In this document: positions 35,375 to 44,536 of the stretch, in pieces
Position numbering within the stretch: the stretch's first letter is position 1
Layout of the letters: each line of letters opens with the position of its first letter
From: Mucilaginibacter flavidus
GTDB taxonomy: Bacteria; Bacteroidota; Bacteroidia; Sphingobacteriales; Sphingobacteriaceae
DNA: 64,000 bases
Direction of reading: 5' to 3'
Assembly: GCF_024055575.1 (NCBI RefSeq)
Contig: NZ_JAMXOE010000021.1
Location: 1 to 64,000 of the forward strand
Notes under the pieces: generated by a model
Told to the model about the DNA's origin: nothing
What the model saw: the letters and a program-made list of their open reading frames with translations, nothing else
Databases searched by the model: none
Translations under genes and position numbers: made by a program

Positions 35375-35451
35375 ATTTTAAACCAACAGGATTACGATAT
35401 GCAGCATTGCTGTTAGACCAGGTGCAAATTAGAATGTCGCGCAATCACGAA

Positions 35452-35516
35452 ACGTTCCGATGGAACGTAAAACCTCTTCGTGAATTTTCTACCGACGAAG
35501 TGCTCCTATGGAGCAC
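35452..35516. repeat. REP-like double hairpin
   Basis: ACGTTCC-GAT-GGAACGT (35452-35468) and GTGCTCC-TAT-GGAGCAC (35500-35516) are perfect 7-bp stems with 3-base loops. The sequence TTTTCTACCGA at 35485-35495 between them is the exact reverse complement of TCGGTAGAAAA at 35647. The modular design, short similar hairpins plus a fixed tag, is that of REP elements. Confidence 0.55.
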
Positions 35517-35646
35517 GCTGCAGCATCGTCCCTTGAAAAAAATTAAACGCGGGCGAAGCTAAAGTCTCCCCAACCGGGGGAGATTTAGAGGGGGCTTTAC
35601 GCTTTGGTTCCCTTAACTTAATGACATTGCCCTAAGGGACGATTGG

Positions 35647-35692
35647 TCGGTAGAAAAATATTAATGAATTGATAGTGTTCCGTTAGGAACAC
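35647..35692. repeat. REP-like tag and hairpin, inverted relative to 35452-35516
   Basis: TCGGTAGAAAA (35647-35657) is followed by a hairpin GTGTTCC-GTTA-GGAACAC (35675-35692), again a 7-bp perfect stem of the same sequence type. Together with the cluster at 35452 it forms an inverted pair about 150 bp apart. Confidence 0.55.
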
Positions 35693-35742
35693 TTGGTGAT
35701 ATGCGACAATTTGATTTATGCCCGTTAGCCATTCCAGGCTGG

Positions 35743-36783
35743 TCACCTCAAACCTGTTGAATCCCTTATAATTAGTTTAGACGGCAAAACCAAATGCTGG
35801 TTTTCCAATTGGATGTATTTGTAGGTTAAGTATTCAATAAGCAGTTCCGCAGCCTTTTGGCCCATCTCAAACGCAGGTTGTTGGATAGTGGTCAATGCAG
35901 GATTGAGAATGCCGGCCGTAAGCTGGGTGGTAAAGCAGGCTATTTTAATATCAGCAGGAATTTTTAAGCCAATCAGCTGACAAGCTGTATAGGCGTCAGT
36001 CGAAAGGTGCTCAACCGTCAATAAAAGCCCATCAGGACGTGCCTTCAACAGGTGATCGCGGATCATAGCGATGTTATCGGCTGAATGTTCATTCGCGCAA
36101 TGAATAATATCCGGTAATCCAGGTTTGCTATGATTATCAATCAAGGCTTGCCGATAGCCCTCTTCCCTTGCAGAAAAGATTGAGACACCTCCCCGCACTG
36201 TTATCAACGAGATCTTTTTACAGCCATTATCCAGTAAATGGCAGGTCGCGTTATACGCGCTTTCGAAATCATCAGTTTTTACGCTTGCAGCGTTAATTTC
36301 TTTAAAATCGCGGTCAAAAAAAACGATAGGAATACCTTTCCGTTTGAGGGCATTAAAATGATCGCCATTGCGCGTGTTACTTGCAACGGAAATTAAAACC
36401 CCATCAACACGGCCATTCGTCAATTCATTAATAACCGACATTTCACGTTCGTAGCTATCATGTGTCATGCAGATCAGTACCCGGTATTTTTTCTTGTCGG
36501 CCACACTTTCGATCCCATTGATAACCTGGGTAAAAAAACTGTCACCTATTTCAGGCACAACGATGGCCAGGGTGTATGTTTTATGACTCCTGAGACTGCT
36601 GGCCTGGGTATTAACCACATAGTTTAAACGGGCCGCGGCTTCCTTAACCCTGGCTTTGGTTTGATCGCTAACCTCATAACTATCTTTAAGCGCCCTCGAC
36701 ACCGTGGCAATCGACAAGTTCAGCTCCCTGGCGAGCATTTTCATATTGATCTTGCGATCATTTGACTCATCGTTCATGTTCAT
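35743..36783 (-). CDS. LacI-family transcriptional regulator
   Basis: 346 residues. The N-terminal helix-turn-helix and hinge are NMKMLARELNLSIATVSRAL and following residues, with AAARLNYVVN as the hinge helix. A periplasmic-binding-protein-like sensor follows (VVPEIGDSFFTQVINGIE, DGVLISVASN). It lies upstream of the inositol oxygenase on the same strand with repeats between. Palindromes of its type occur upstream of that gene and of the DUF5107 gene, the likely regulon. The effector is unknown. Confidence 0.92.
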   Translation of the reverse strand: MNMNDESNDRKINMKMLARELNLSIATVSRALKDSYEVSDQTKARVKEAAARLNYVVNTQASSLRSHKTYTLAIVVPEIGDSFFTQVINGIESVADKKKYRVLICMTHDSYEREMSVINELTNGRVDGVLISVASNTRNGDHFNALKRKGIPIVFFDRDFKEINAASVKTDDFESAYNATCHLLDNGCKKISLITVRGGVSIFSAREEGYRQALIDNHSKPGLPDIIHCANEHSADNIAMIRDHLLKARPDGLLLTVEHLSTDAYTACQLIGLKIPADIKIACFTTQLTAGILNPALTTIQQPAFEMGQKAAELLIEYLTYKYIQLENQHLVLPSKLIIRDSTGLR

Positions 36784-37141
36784 CTTTTGTGGACGTAACT
36801 AAATAGAAGTTTATTTCGAGTGAAGCATGTTATGTATACTCCCCGGTTCGAACAAATCTTGAATATTTATATAACTAAACCAAAAAATACCGGGCTTTTT
36901 TGTTGAACGCCTGTTTCTGCCAACGCGATTAGCTATTAATCATGCGTTTTAACAAAATCTCAAAATGTATCAAACGCCGTCCTAAGTTATTTATAAAACG
37001 GTTCGGTTTTTACCCGGCGGGAATCAAAAGCGAACAGCGGGCTGTTCGCTTTTATTACATAAATATTTATGACAATTATATAATTTACTAACAATCAGTT
37101 AAGTATGTAACTTGGAATGATAATTGAAATATTGAACATAC
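36784..37141. other. Gap between divergent LacI and AraC-permease genes
   Basis: 358 bp, AT-rich. The only structured element is the strong hairpin at 37026-37053. No gene and no clear -7 box were found. Confidence 0.5.
37026..37053. terminator. Perfect 12-bp hairpin with A and T runs
   Basis: AAAAGCGAACAG pairs with CTGTTCGCTTTT around a CGGG loop. It has the shape of a bidirectional intrinsic terminator. It stands between divergent genes, where no transcript should end, so it may be an attenuator in the permease leader, a relic, or a regulator site. Confidence 0.5.
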
Positions 37142-40100
37142 TTGAGATCTTATTTTTTTCATATCAGCCTGTATGACCTGGCCTCGGTGGGAACCCTGTT
37201 CGCGGGACTGACGCTTGCGTTGCTTTTAGGATTCGCAAAAAGGGCTGGCCAAACAGCCAACTTGTTTTTGAGCCTGGCCCTGGTCGTAATCGCATTGAAG
37301 ACCGGTGGGCTCACACCGTTTTTTTTACCAGCACTGGGACCGCTATTGTATTTTTATGTACGACAGCTAACATGCCACGACCGGCAATTCCGCCCGAAAG
37401 ATATGTTGCATTTCTCCCTCCTGTTTATTGGATATTGGATGCCGGCCTGGCTGGTTATGATTTCGGTTATCATCTACCTGTACCTGTCGTACCGGCTTAT
37501 AGAGAATTTTTATAACCGCCTGCGACCGGTACTGATGGACAGGCCGCGTTTTGCTTTCAGGCGTCTGGAAAGGGCGTTAGTTTTGCTCGGCATGCTTTGC
37601 GTGTTATCGCTGTTTAGTGATACTTTTAGTTTGGCTGTTGCTTTTGTACTGATTGAAATGGCTGCGGAAGCAATACTCAAATTGGATACCGGTGCACAAC
37701 TGGCAATGCCAATAACCAACAGATCGGATGCGAGAGAAAAAAGCAGGAGACTAAAGGAAGCCGTGGCGGCAAACCGCCTCTACGAGGATGCCGAACTGAC
37801 ATTAACCACCCTGGCAGTGAAACTGCAAATTCATCCGCATGATTTGTCGCGGATCATTAATGCGGGGCTGGAAAAGAACTTCAGCGATTTTATTAATGAA
37901 TTTCGGGTTCGTGAAATTGCCCGGAAAATGCAGGAACCGGGTTACGACCAGCTTACCCTGCTGGGTATCGCCTATGAATCGGGGTTTAATTCTAAAACCA
38001 CTTTTAACAGGGTTTTTAAAGAGATGACCGGCAAAACCCCGGTGGAATATAAAAACAGCTTTAAAAAAGAGGTACCAATTGATAAGTTGGCACCCCGGTT
38101 ACCAATACGGCCGGTAATATTGCGTTCGGAAAGCCCGCTAAATCGGGGCCCTGAAACATTAAAACGCAATATCATGATTAGAAATTACCTTAAGATCGCT
38201 TACCGCCAACTGCTCAGACAAAATATGTATGCAGCGATCAAGATCGGCGGATTTGCCCTGGGCATAGCTGCCTGTTTGCTGATAGGATTGTATATCCGCG
38301 ATGAAACAAATTTCGATCGCACCTACCCTGATGCAGACCGAATTTACCGCATTGCAGGCGATGGCAACTGGGACAGAGGTTTCGACTGGCCGGCGCCAAT
38401 GGCCAAAGCAATTAAGAACGATTTTCCGGAAGTAGAATACTCGGGGCGTATAAACGCCGCAGGCAACCTGGAACTGCGCCGCGCCGACCAGGCGCAAAAC
38501 ACTTTCGAGCAAGGCTTTGTTTATGCGGATCAGTCGTTCCTCGACGCTTTGCAATTGCCAATGGTATTTGGTAGCGGGAAAACGGCTTTAAAAGAGCCGT
38601 TAACCCTGGTGATCACCAAAACAATGGCCGACAAGTACTATCACGGCCAAAACCCGGTGGGCCAGGTGATGTACCTTGATAATGATAACGCTCACCCTCA
38701 TCGTATCAGCGCAGTAATGGCCGACATTCCTACGACCTCGCATTTACACCAGTTCAATTTTTTCCTGACGCTGGCCGGGATGGAATTTGGCAGTGGCGAG
38801 CAAAATAACTGGGGCTGGTATAACTACCGGATATACGTTAAACTAAAAGCCGGCGTCAATGCGGCGGCATTTGAGAAAAAACTTACGGCTGACCTTGTAA
38901 AGAATTATTTGCTGCCGGAATCGCTCAGGGAGGGTAGAAAAGACGCCGAAAAAGAGGTTAAAGGAATTTCCCTGCACCTGCAACCGGTAACAGACGTTAA
39001 TCTTTATTCGTACGATTTGCCGGATGGATTCCCGCACGGCGATATCCGTTTTATCTGGCTGTTTGGGGCAATCGCCCTATTTATTTTGGTAATTGCCTGT
39101 ATCAATTTTATCAATCTCTCTACTGCCAAGTCGGCTAACCGGGCCAAAGAAGTCGGACTGAGAAAAGTGGTTGGTTCGTCCCGCGGCAGCCTTATTAACC
39201 AGTTTCTGACAGAATCCATGGTTTACAGCCTTATTTCGTTTGTACTGGGGTTGTTCATCGCCTGGCTCGTATTACCTTATTTCAATACGCTCGCCTCAAA
39301 ATCGCTAATAATGCCCTGGGGCGAGTGGTGGCTGGTGCCTTGTGTCTTGGTTTCGGCTGTGATAGTTGGTACATTTGCCGGGATATATCCCGCAATTTAT
39401 CTGTCGTCCTTCAGGCCGGCACAGGTTCTTAAAGGATCGATAGCAAATGGCAGCAAAAGCCCATTGCTGCGCAACGGCCTGGTAGTTTTCCAGTTTGCGA
39501 CGTCTATTATATTGATCATCAGTACAATAGTTATTTACACCCAAACACACTTTATTCTGAACCGTAAACCAGGTTTTGACAAGGACCAGGTAATGGTGTT
39601 GCAAGGCACAAATACACTGGGCGATGCTAACATAAAAACGTTTAAAAACGAACTGTCTAAGATGGCGTCGATCAAAAGCGTTTCCATCAGCGACTATCTG
39701 CCGATAGAAAACAGCAAACGCAATCAGAATGCTTTCTTTAACGAGGGGCGTGAAAAACTGGATGCCAGTGTAGGCGGTCAAATATGGCAGGTTGACGACA
39801 CCTACCTGAAAACTCTGGGCATCAAAATGGTTGAAGGCCGGAATTTTTCGTACGACCGGGCTGACGACACGGCGGGGAAAACAGTTGTCATTAATCAATT
39901 GATGGCCAAACAACTGAACCTGGTAAACCCGGTGGGCAAACGCATCAGCAATGGTAATACGTTTACAGTTATCGGGGTGGTGCAGGATTTCAACTTTAAT
40001 TCCATGCGCGGCGATATCGATCCGCTGGTATTTCACTTTGGCATAAGCCCATCAATGATGACGGTAAAGTTCAGTGGGGCGAATGTGCAAAATACCGTTG

Positions 40101-40591
40101 CCGGCGTTTCGGCCGTTTGGAAAAAGCTCTCACCCAATCAACCGATACGTTACGATTTCCTGGATGAGCAGTTTGCTGGCATGTATGCCGATGTATTACG
40201 CACGGGAAACATCTTTACCACCTTCGCAGTGCTGGCCATAATTATTGCTTGTTTGGGACTTTTCGCGCTTTCAGCGTTCATGGCCGAGCAACGCAGCAAA
40301 GAGATCGGTATTCGCAAGGTATTAGGCGCCAGTGTGCAGGGCATAACCACATTGCTGTCGGTAGATTTTGTCAAGCTGGTGTTGCTGGCTATTTTGATTG
40401 CATCGCCCATTGCCTGGTGGGGCATGCAAAAGTGGCTCCAGGATTTCGCTTCTGCTTATAGAATTTCCATCAGTTGGTGGATGTTTGCAGCAGCCGGGCT
40501 GGGCGCTATTTTGATTGCATTGGTAACGGTAAGCTTTCAGTCGGTCAGGGCTGCGCTGGCCAACCCGGTTAAGAGCCTTCGGTCGGAGTAG
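37142..40591 (+). CDS. Fusion of membrane-bound AraC-type regulator and MacB/FtsX ABC permease
   Basis: 1149 residues in one frame. Residues 1-180 hold about six membrane segments, typical of Bacteroidota membrane AraC regulators (HISLYDLASVGTLFAGLT). Residues 215-305 are an AraC double helix-turn-helix (IAYESGFNSKTTFNRVFKE). A 40-residue linker follows. From Met345 (MIRNYLKIAYRQLLRQN) the protein is a complete two-module MacB_PCD-FtsX permease of about 805 residues with eight or so membrane helices. The permease normally starts at that Met (38174). The predicted start of the fusion is TTG. It could be a real sensor-permease fusion or two genes joined by loss of a stop. No ATPase gene is adjacent. 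Confidence 0.85.
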   Translation: MRSYFFHISLYDLASVGTLFAGLTLALLLGFAKRAGQTANLFLSLALVVIALKTGGLTPFFLPALGPLLYFYVRQLTCHDRQFRPKDMLHFSLLFIGYWMPAWLVMISVIIYLYLSYRLIENFYNRLRPVLMDRPRFAFRRLERALVLLGMLCVLSLFSDTFSLAVAFVLIEMAAEAILKLDTGAQLAMPITNRSDAREKSRRLKEAVAANRLYEDAELTLTTLAVKLQIHPHDLSRIINAGLEKNFSDFINEFRVREIARKMQEPGYDQLTLLGIAYESGFNSKTTFNRVFKEMTGKTPVEYKNSFKKEVPIDKLAPRLPIRPVILRSESPLNRGPETLKRNIMIRNYLKIAYRQLLRQNMYAAIKIGGFALGIAACLLIGLYIRDETNFDRTYPDADRIYRIAGDGNWDRGFDWPAPMAKAIKNDFPEVEYSGRINAAGNLELRRADQAQNTFEQGFVYADQSFLDALQLPMVFGSGKTALKEPLTLVITKTMADKYYHGQNPVGQVMYLDNDNAHPHRISAVMADIPTTSHLHQFNFFLTLAGMEFGSGEQNNWGWYNYRIYVKLKAGVNAAAFEKKLTADLVKNYLLPESLREGRKDAEKEVKGISLHLQPVTDVNLYSYDLPDGFPHGDIRFIWLFGAIALFILVIACINFINLSTAKSANRAKEVGLRKVVGSSRGSLINQFLTESMVYSLISFVLGLFIAWLVLPYFNTLASKSLIMPWGEWWLVPCVLVSAVIVGTFAGIYPAIYLSSFRPAQVLKGSIANGSKSPLLRNGLVVFQFATSIILIISTIVIYTQTHFILNRKPGFDKDQVMVLQGTNTLGDANIKTFKNELSKMASIKSVSISDYLPIENSKRNQNAFFNEGREKLDASVGGQIWQVDDTYLKTLGIKMVEGRNFSYDRADDTAGKTVVINQLMAKQLNLVNPVGKRISNGNTFTVIGVVQDFNFNSMRGDIDPLVFHFGISPSMMTVKFSGANVQNTVAGVSAVWKKLSPNQPIRYDFLDEQFAGMYADVLRTGNIFTTFAVLAIIIACLGLFALSAFMAEQRSKEIGIRKVLGASVQGITTLLSVDFVKLVLLAILIASPIAWWGMQKWLQDFASAYRISISWWMFAAAGLGAILIALVTVSFQSVRAALANPVKSLRSE

Positions 40592-40621
40592 TGTTTGAAC
40601 CCGACGGCTTCAACGAAAAAA

Positions 40622-40657
40622 GCCTTCAGATTGATTTCTGGAGGCTTTATTTTTTTT
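40622..40657 (+). terminator. Intrinsic terminator after the AraC-permease gene
   Basis: GCCTTCAGA (40622-40630) pairs with TCTGGAGGC (40637-40645; one G-T pair), preceded by A's and followed by a long T run. It lies 31 bp after the stop codon. Confidence 0.7.
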
Positions 40658-40677
40658 AGTGTTCATACGACATGATC

Positions 40678-40701
40678 GTTCGAAGCTGGGAAACTTCGGA
40701 C
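40678..40701. repeat. REP-like hairpin, family of GTTCRAAG-CTTCGRAC
   Basis: GTTCGAAG (40678-40685), an 8-base loop, and CTTCGGAC (40694-40701). The same 8-8-8 design with GTTCAAAG and CTTCGAAC recurs at 45248-45271, and the bases after both copies are alike (GGCGGAG / AGCGGGGAG). It is close to the remnant of a REP-type transposase at 41100. Confidence 0.5.
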
Positions 40702-40757
40702 GGCGGAGAAAACATTTTTGAATTCAATTGGTTTAGTTTAACAACTACCTCATTAAA

Positions 40758-40973
40758 ATGGATTTAAACCATCATGTTAAGTTTGTGATTGACCTTACAA
40801 CTTGCCCGGTTCATAATCAAAAAGCGGTAATTGGGATTAGCGGTAATAATATAACATTCAAATGTTGTTGTGCTGACTTTGAAATTACTTGTTTACAAAC
40901 CCTAATTAAGTTATTTGAATCGGACAGGGAACACATGAAGAAGTACGGTAAGAAGGGAAAATATCCTGTTTAG
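40758..40973 (+). CDS. Small Cys-rich protein
   Basis: 71 residues. The pattern TTCPVHNQK, then NITFKCCCADFE resembles a family of small Bacteroidota proteins with CxxH and a triple Cys that may bind zinc. It ends in a Lys-rich tail (KKYGKKGKYPV). No signal peptide. A single gene with AT-rich surroundings; function unknown. Confidence 0.6.
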   Translation: MDLNHHVKFVIDLTTCPVHNQKAVIGISGNNITFKCCCADFEITCLQTLIKLFESDREHMKKYGKKGKYPV

Positions 40974-41404
40974 CAATATTTTGTTCCTTGTCTATTTCCC
41001 TTATTTATGTTTTCATCAATAAAAATTTCAGATGAAATGGCGGAATTCACCGAATTTGAAATATTTAATCCCACTGTTCCAGCTGTCTGTAGTTAGCACC
41101 TAAATAAAATCGAACAAACTGTCTATGTCGACATTCTGATTCCAGGCAGGCATAGTTGGCCGCGCTGGAATATCATAATCTTCGCCTAAGTAAACCAAAC
41201 CAGCCACAACCGGATTTTGATGAATGTAATCGATCCGCAAAAACAGACTGCATCAGGGACATAAACAAATCAAAGAAAAGAGAGCTACGCATTATTTATG
41301 ATATAGCCTCTTTTTGTTTAATATGCAATCTAACAGCAAAGCTGATATTACGCCTTATAGAAAGAAATATCAAACTAAATTTGTGTGTTTATACCCCTGA
41401 TACA
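40974..41404. other. Gap containing a transposase remnant
   Basis: 431 bp. It contains the REP-type transposase fragment listed separately. Near 41278-41318 an imperfect hairpin (AAGAGAGCTA with TAGCCTCTT, then T's) could be a plus-strand terminator. A 100-codon frame across the gap is on the wrong strand for the remnant and looks accidental. Confidence 0.5.
41100..41252 (-). pseudogene. C-terminal remnant of a REP-associated (IS200-like) tyrosine transposase
   Basis: The minus strand encodes RIDYIHQNPVVAGLVY, then GEDYDIPARP before a stop. I-x-Y-I-H-x-N-P-V-x-A-G-L-V is the well-known C-terminal motif of RAYT/IS200-like transposases (TnpA_REP). Only about 50 codons remain after an upstream stop, with no start, so it is dead. 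RAYT enzymes mobilise REP hairpins, and a REP-like hairpin lies 400 bp away. Confidence 0.65.
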
Positions 41405-42061
41405 TCACTTGATATATTTTATTTCCAGGTTCGCAAAGTCATTCGTCAGTGCATCTGAATACAAGCCGAATAGACCATCCTGCCGGTCGCTAAGCATGGT
41501 CACGGTTAACGACGGAGTTGCCGAGTGGTTTACATATACGGTCAACTGCTTTCCATTTATCGCTATGGTGGCATGGAACCAATCGTCCATTTCGGGCGCC
41601 GGGGTTACCTTGTTTTCATATACACCGGGATGTTCTTTCCGCAGGCGCGAAAAATCGTTGTCGGGTATATGCATATAAGCAACCGACCATTTATGCCTGC
41701 TGGTATCAGCGTGCTTAAAATTAAACGGTCGGAAGTAAAGTATGTCGCAGGTAGTAGTGTCGGTTCCATGGAAGGCTATACCCAGGAAGCTTTGCAGGAA
41801 AATATTTTTTCCGCGTAAGTCGATATCGATGGTACCTTGTTTGAAATCGATCCCTTTGATCCAAACAATCCCTTTAGTGGTGATGGCCCCCTTTTTATTA
41901 TCCTCCAGTATTTTAGTTTGATGGGATGGGACGGTGACTATCCTGTCATCTTTTAATAGTTGTTGCAGGTTATATTTCTGTACCTGGGCATCTGCCGTTA
42001 ATGCGCTAATGGAAGTAAGTACAAACAAAAGCGTTAAAAGTAATTGCGTCTGTCTTTTCAT
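41405..42061 (-). CDS. Secreted lectin-like (concanavalin A/DUF1080-type) protein
   Basis: 218 residues with a signal peptide (cleavage after TADAQ, residue 26). The rest is a single beta-jelly-roll with GTIDIDLRG, FLGIAFHGTD, WFHATIAINGKQLTVYVNH and LFGLYSDALTNDFANLEIK, the pattern of LamG/3-keto-disaccharide-hydrolase-like domains. It probably binds or acts on carbohydrate outside the cytoplasm. No catalytic residues can be assigned. Confidence 0.8.
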   Translation of the reverse strand: MKRQTQLLLTLLFVLTSISALTADAQVQKYNLQQLLKDDRIVTVPSHQTKILEDNKKGAITTKGIVWIKGIDFKQGTIDIDLRGKNIFLQSFLGIAFHGTDTTTCDILYFRPFNFKHADTSRHKWSVAYMHIPDNDFSRLRKEHPGVYENKVTPAPEMDDWFHATIAINGKQLTVYVNHSATPSLTVTMLSDRQDGLFGLYSDALTNDFANLEIKYIK

Positions 42062-42182
42062 GCCGGTATTTTTAGACGAAAATACTTGTTACGATTTGTT
42101 TATGCTATTCAATCACATTCAAGTTCATTTCAAGTTGCAGATATAGGTAACAGATAGCCTATGATCAGGCATAAATTTTCAA

Positions 42183-43271
42183 CTACGGCAGTAACTTTTC
42201 CAGTTTATCATCTAATTCTTTTCCACGCAGATTCCTGGCTATAATAATTCCGTTCTCATCAATCAGGAAATTGTTTGGTATCGCGTTGACGCCGTACATC
42301 AATGTGGCCTGGTTTTTATCACCACGCAGATCGCTGACATTTTCCCAAGTCAACTGATCGTTCTTTACAGCCGCTAACCATTGGCTTTTACTTTCATCCA
42401 TTGACACACCAAGGATAGCAAAGCCTTTTGCTTTGAAGCGGGCATATGTTAGCGCCAGCTTGGGGTTTTCTTCACGGCAGGGTCCGCACCAGGAAGCCCA
42501 GAAATCGAGTAAAATATATTTGCCTTTAACCTGTGATAGCTTAACCGCTTTTCCTGCCGTATTCATTTGTTCGAAATCGGCGTAATGATCCCCAACTTTC
42601 AGATCCCTGTTTAACAGCAGGTAATCATTAATCTCGTAACCGTAGCGGGTGGCCTTCATTCCGGGTGTAAGGTTTTGATAAAGCGCCCGGGTTGTTTCCC
42701 TTCCCCAGGTGGTGGCATAAATGCTCAGTATGTTAACCGCAACAAGCGAATTCGGATTTTTTCGCACCCAGTTCTTTTCTACCTCTTTTCCCTGGTCTTC
42801 GAAAGACCTGATCTGTGACAGCAGGGTTTTTCTTACGATGCTGTCTTTTGTCTTAGCCAGGATCCGGTCAAGGCTGTCTGCCGCTTCGTTATAGGGCCTT
42901 CGCAACCTTTCGAGCCGAATATCTTCATCCTGGGTGGCAGAGCCGCTGATCTGCCCTTTTTTGAACTCGCCGGCCTTAAGAATCATACTTATGGCAGTGT
43001 TCTCCAGCCAAAAATGTACATAGTTGGTATATTTCGCAGTATGCAGGTATACAGGCACCGCTTTTTCTGCGATCCTGCCGCTCATGCTAAATTTCCCTCC
43101 CAATACCCGGCAGGAGTCAATTTGTTTATCCGGCGAAACCGTGCGCAGATAAAGCCAGGTGCTGTCGGGTAAGCCGGTAACCGTTCCGTTGATCCGGTAG
43201 CCGGGTTCAGGCAGGGTAAACGCAAAGGCAGATAAGATACAGGCTGCCAAAAGGAAGGTAAAGTGTTTCAT
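42183..43271 (-). CDS. TlpA-type thioredoxin with DUF4369 domain
   Basis: 362 residues from the ATG at 43271 (MKHFTFLLAACILSAFAF, a signal peptide). Residues about 20-110 resemble DUF4369. A helical middle part follows. The thioredoxin domain covers the C-terminal 140 residues with active-site WASWCGPCREEN and a conserved cis-Pro in AIPNNFLID. It is exported and reduces disulphides or cytochrome maturation partners in the periplasm. The longer frame from 43316 adds residues before the signal peptide and is less likely. Confidence 0.88.
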   Translation of the reverse strand: MKHFTFLLAACILSAFAFTLPEPGYRINGTVTGLPDSTWLYLRTVSPDKQIDSCRVLGGKFSMSGRIAEKAVPVYLHTAKYTNYVHFWLENTAISMILKAGEFKKGQISGSATQDEDIRLERLRRPYNEAADSLDRILAKTKDSIVRKTLLSQIRSFEDQGKEVEKNWVRKNPNSLVAVNILSIYATTWGRETTRALYQNLTPGMKATRYGYEINDYLLLNRDLKVGDHYADFEQMNTAGKAVKLSQVKGKYILLDFWASWCGPCREENPKLALTYARFKAKGFAILGVSMDESKSQWLAAVKNDQLTWENVSDLRGDKNQATLMYGVNAIPNNFLIDENGIIIARNLRGKELDDKLEKLLP

Positions 43272-43456
43272 TGTTTCGGGTGGATTATTTATTCCAAAAT
43301 TACATAGCAGAACCATAGCATTTTAAACAATTAGACTGGGTGGCTTATATTTTCGACGGGGCATACATCGGGAGCTTTAGTCGAAAAAATAAGGGTCTTG
43401 GTCGAAAAAGGGAACGCGACCATTCCCGGCTTGGCGGATATTCCCTATTTTGCACC

Positions 43457-44536
43457 ATGAAGGCGAGCCACTTTACTATTAACCGGAAATATTTCTGGAT
43501 GGAATTCGGCTTTATTTTTTTCCTTTCGTTCGCCATAACCCTCATCAGCGACCTGGAATACAGCGCTTACGTACAACATAATATTTCCAAATTTAGTGAC
43601 GACTTTGGCTACAGGGTGGTGACCGAATCCCTGGCGTTGATCTGTTACGGGATATATTACTGGGGGTTTTTAAAAGTTTATGTATTCAGGCGCAGCTTAT
43701 TGGGAGTTATCCTGTGCAGCATCGCTTTTGTTATCCTCGACCATATATTTGATAAATACGTCACCAATTGGATACTGGCCCATACCGACTTCATATCAAC
43801 GGCATTCCGTAAACGTGCGCTGGATGAATTGCGCGATCCACGGATTGTTTTTACTTTCAATTATGCGTTGATCTCGACCATTTTCCCACTCACCGGGCTG
43901 GCTTTCGTGGTGCGGTCCTTCAGCCAGGATAATGAGCTGAAAACGCTTAAGGAACAGCAACTGCTTTCGGAGCTTAATTACCTCAAGGCGCAGCTCCATC
44001 CGCATTTCTTTTTCAACACCATCAATAACATATATGGGCTGGCACTTAAACAATCCACTGACACCGCACCAATGGTGGCCCGCCTGGGTGAAATGATGAG
44101 ATATATCCTGTACGAAGCCGACCAGGAAACGGTGCCCCTATCCCGCGAAATTGCTTTTTTATCGGGTTATATCGAAGTGGAGAAAATACGCCACCAGAAG
44201 GGCACAAATATCCAATTTGATGTGCAGGGCATCCTGCCGGAATATCGTATTGAGCCGTTGTTATTACTTCCATTTATTGAGAATGCATTTAAGCACGGCC
44301 TGGAAGAGGAAACCGGGAACGGATTTGTGCATATTGTGATCTGCCAGACTGACGAGGACCTTACGCTCCAAGTAAGCAACAGCATTCCGGAATCTGCAAA
44401 GGGAAAAGAAGTAGCGGGAATAGGGATTAAGAATGTGCGTAAACGACTGGATATTTTATACCCGGGCCGTTATCAGCTTGAAATGAACGAGGCGCCGGGT
44501 ATTTATGAGGTAACTTTAATCCTGCCCAACGTATGA
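43457..44536 (+). CDS. LytS-type sensor histidine kinase
   Basis: 359 residues from the ATG at 43457. Four membrane helices (20-150) with short loops come first. The His_kinase domain has the phospho-accepting His183 in QLHPHFFFNTIN and the N-box LPFIENAFKHG. The ATPase part ends in a GIGIKNVRKRLDILYPG motif. It overlaps the LytTR regulator by 4 bp, a standard cognate pair. The upstream frame to 43340 is Arg/Lys-rich and not conserved in character. Confidence 0.92.
   Translation: MKASHFTINRKYFWMEFGFIFFLSFAITLISDLEYSAYVQHNISKFSDDFGYRVVTESLALICYGIYYWGFLKVYVFRRSLLGVILCSIAFVILDHIFDKYVTNWILAHTDFISTAFRKRALDELRDPRIVFTFNYALISTIFPLTGLAFVVRSFSQDNELKTLKEQQLLSELNYLKAQLHPHFFFNTINNIYGLALKQSTDTAPMVARLGEMMRYILYEADQETVPLSREIAFLSGYIEVEKIRHQKGTNIQFDVQGILPEYRIEPLLLLPFIENAFKHGLEEETGNGFVHIVICQTDEDLTLQVSNSIPESAKGKEVAGIGIKNVRKRLDILYPGRYQLEMNEAPGIYEVTLILPNV

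Larger units (their letters stand above)
35268..35742. other. Gap with LacI site and REP-like hairpins
   Basis: A 475-bp gap without a credible gene; a 102-codon frame at 35254-35562 overlaps the repeats and starts inside the oxygenase gene. The contents are a LacI-type palindrome and two clusters of REP-like hairpins, listed separately. Confidence 0.6.

Noticed and set aside
35254..35562. 102-codon frame between inositol oxygenase and LacI
   Set aside because: Starts inside the oxygenase gene and runs through hairpin repeats; translation is low-complexity and unlike a protein.
41156..41458. 100-codon plus-strand frame
   Set aside because: Covers the reverse strand of the transposase remnant and the end of the lectin-like gene.
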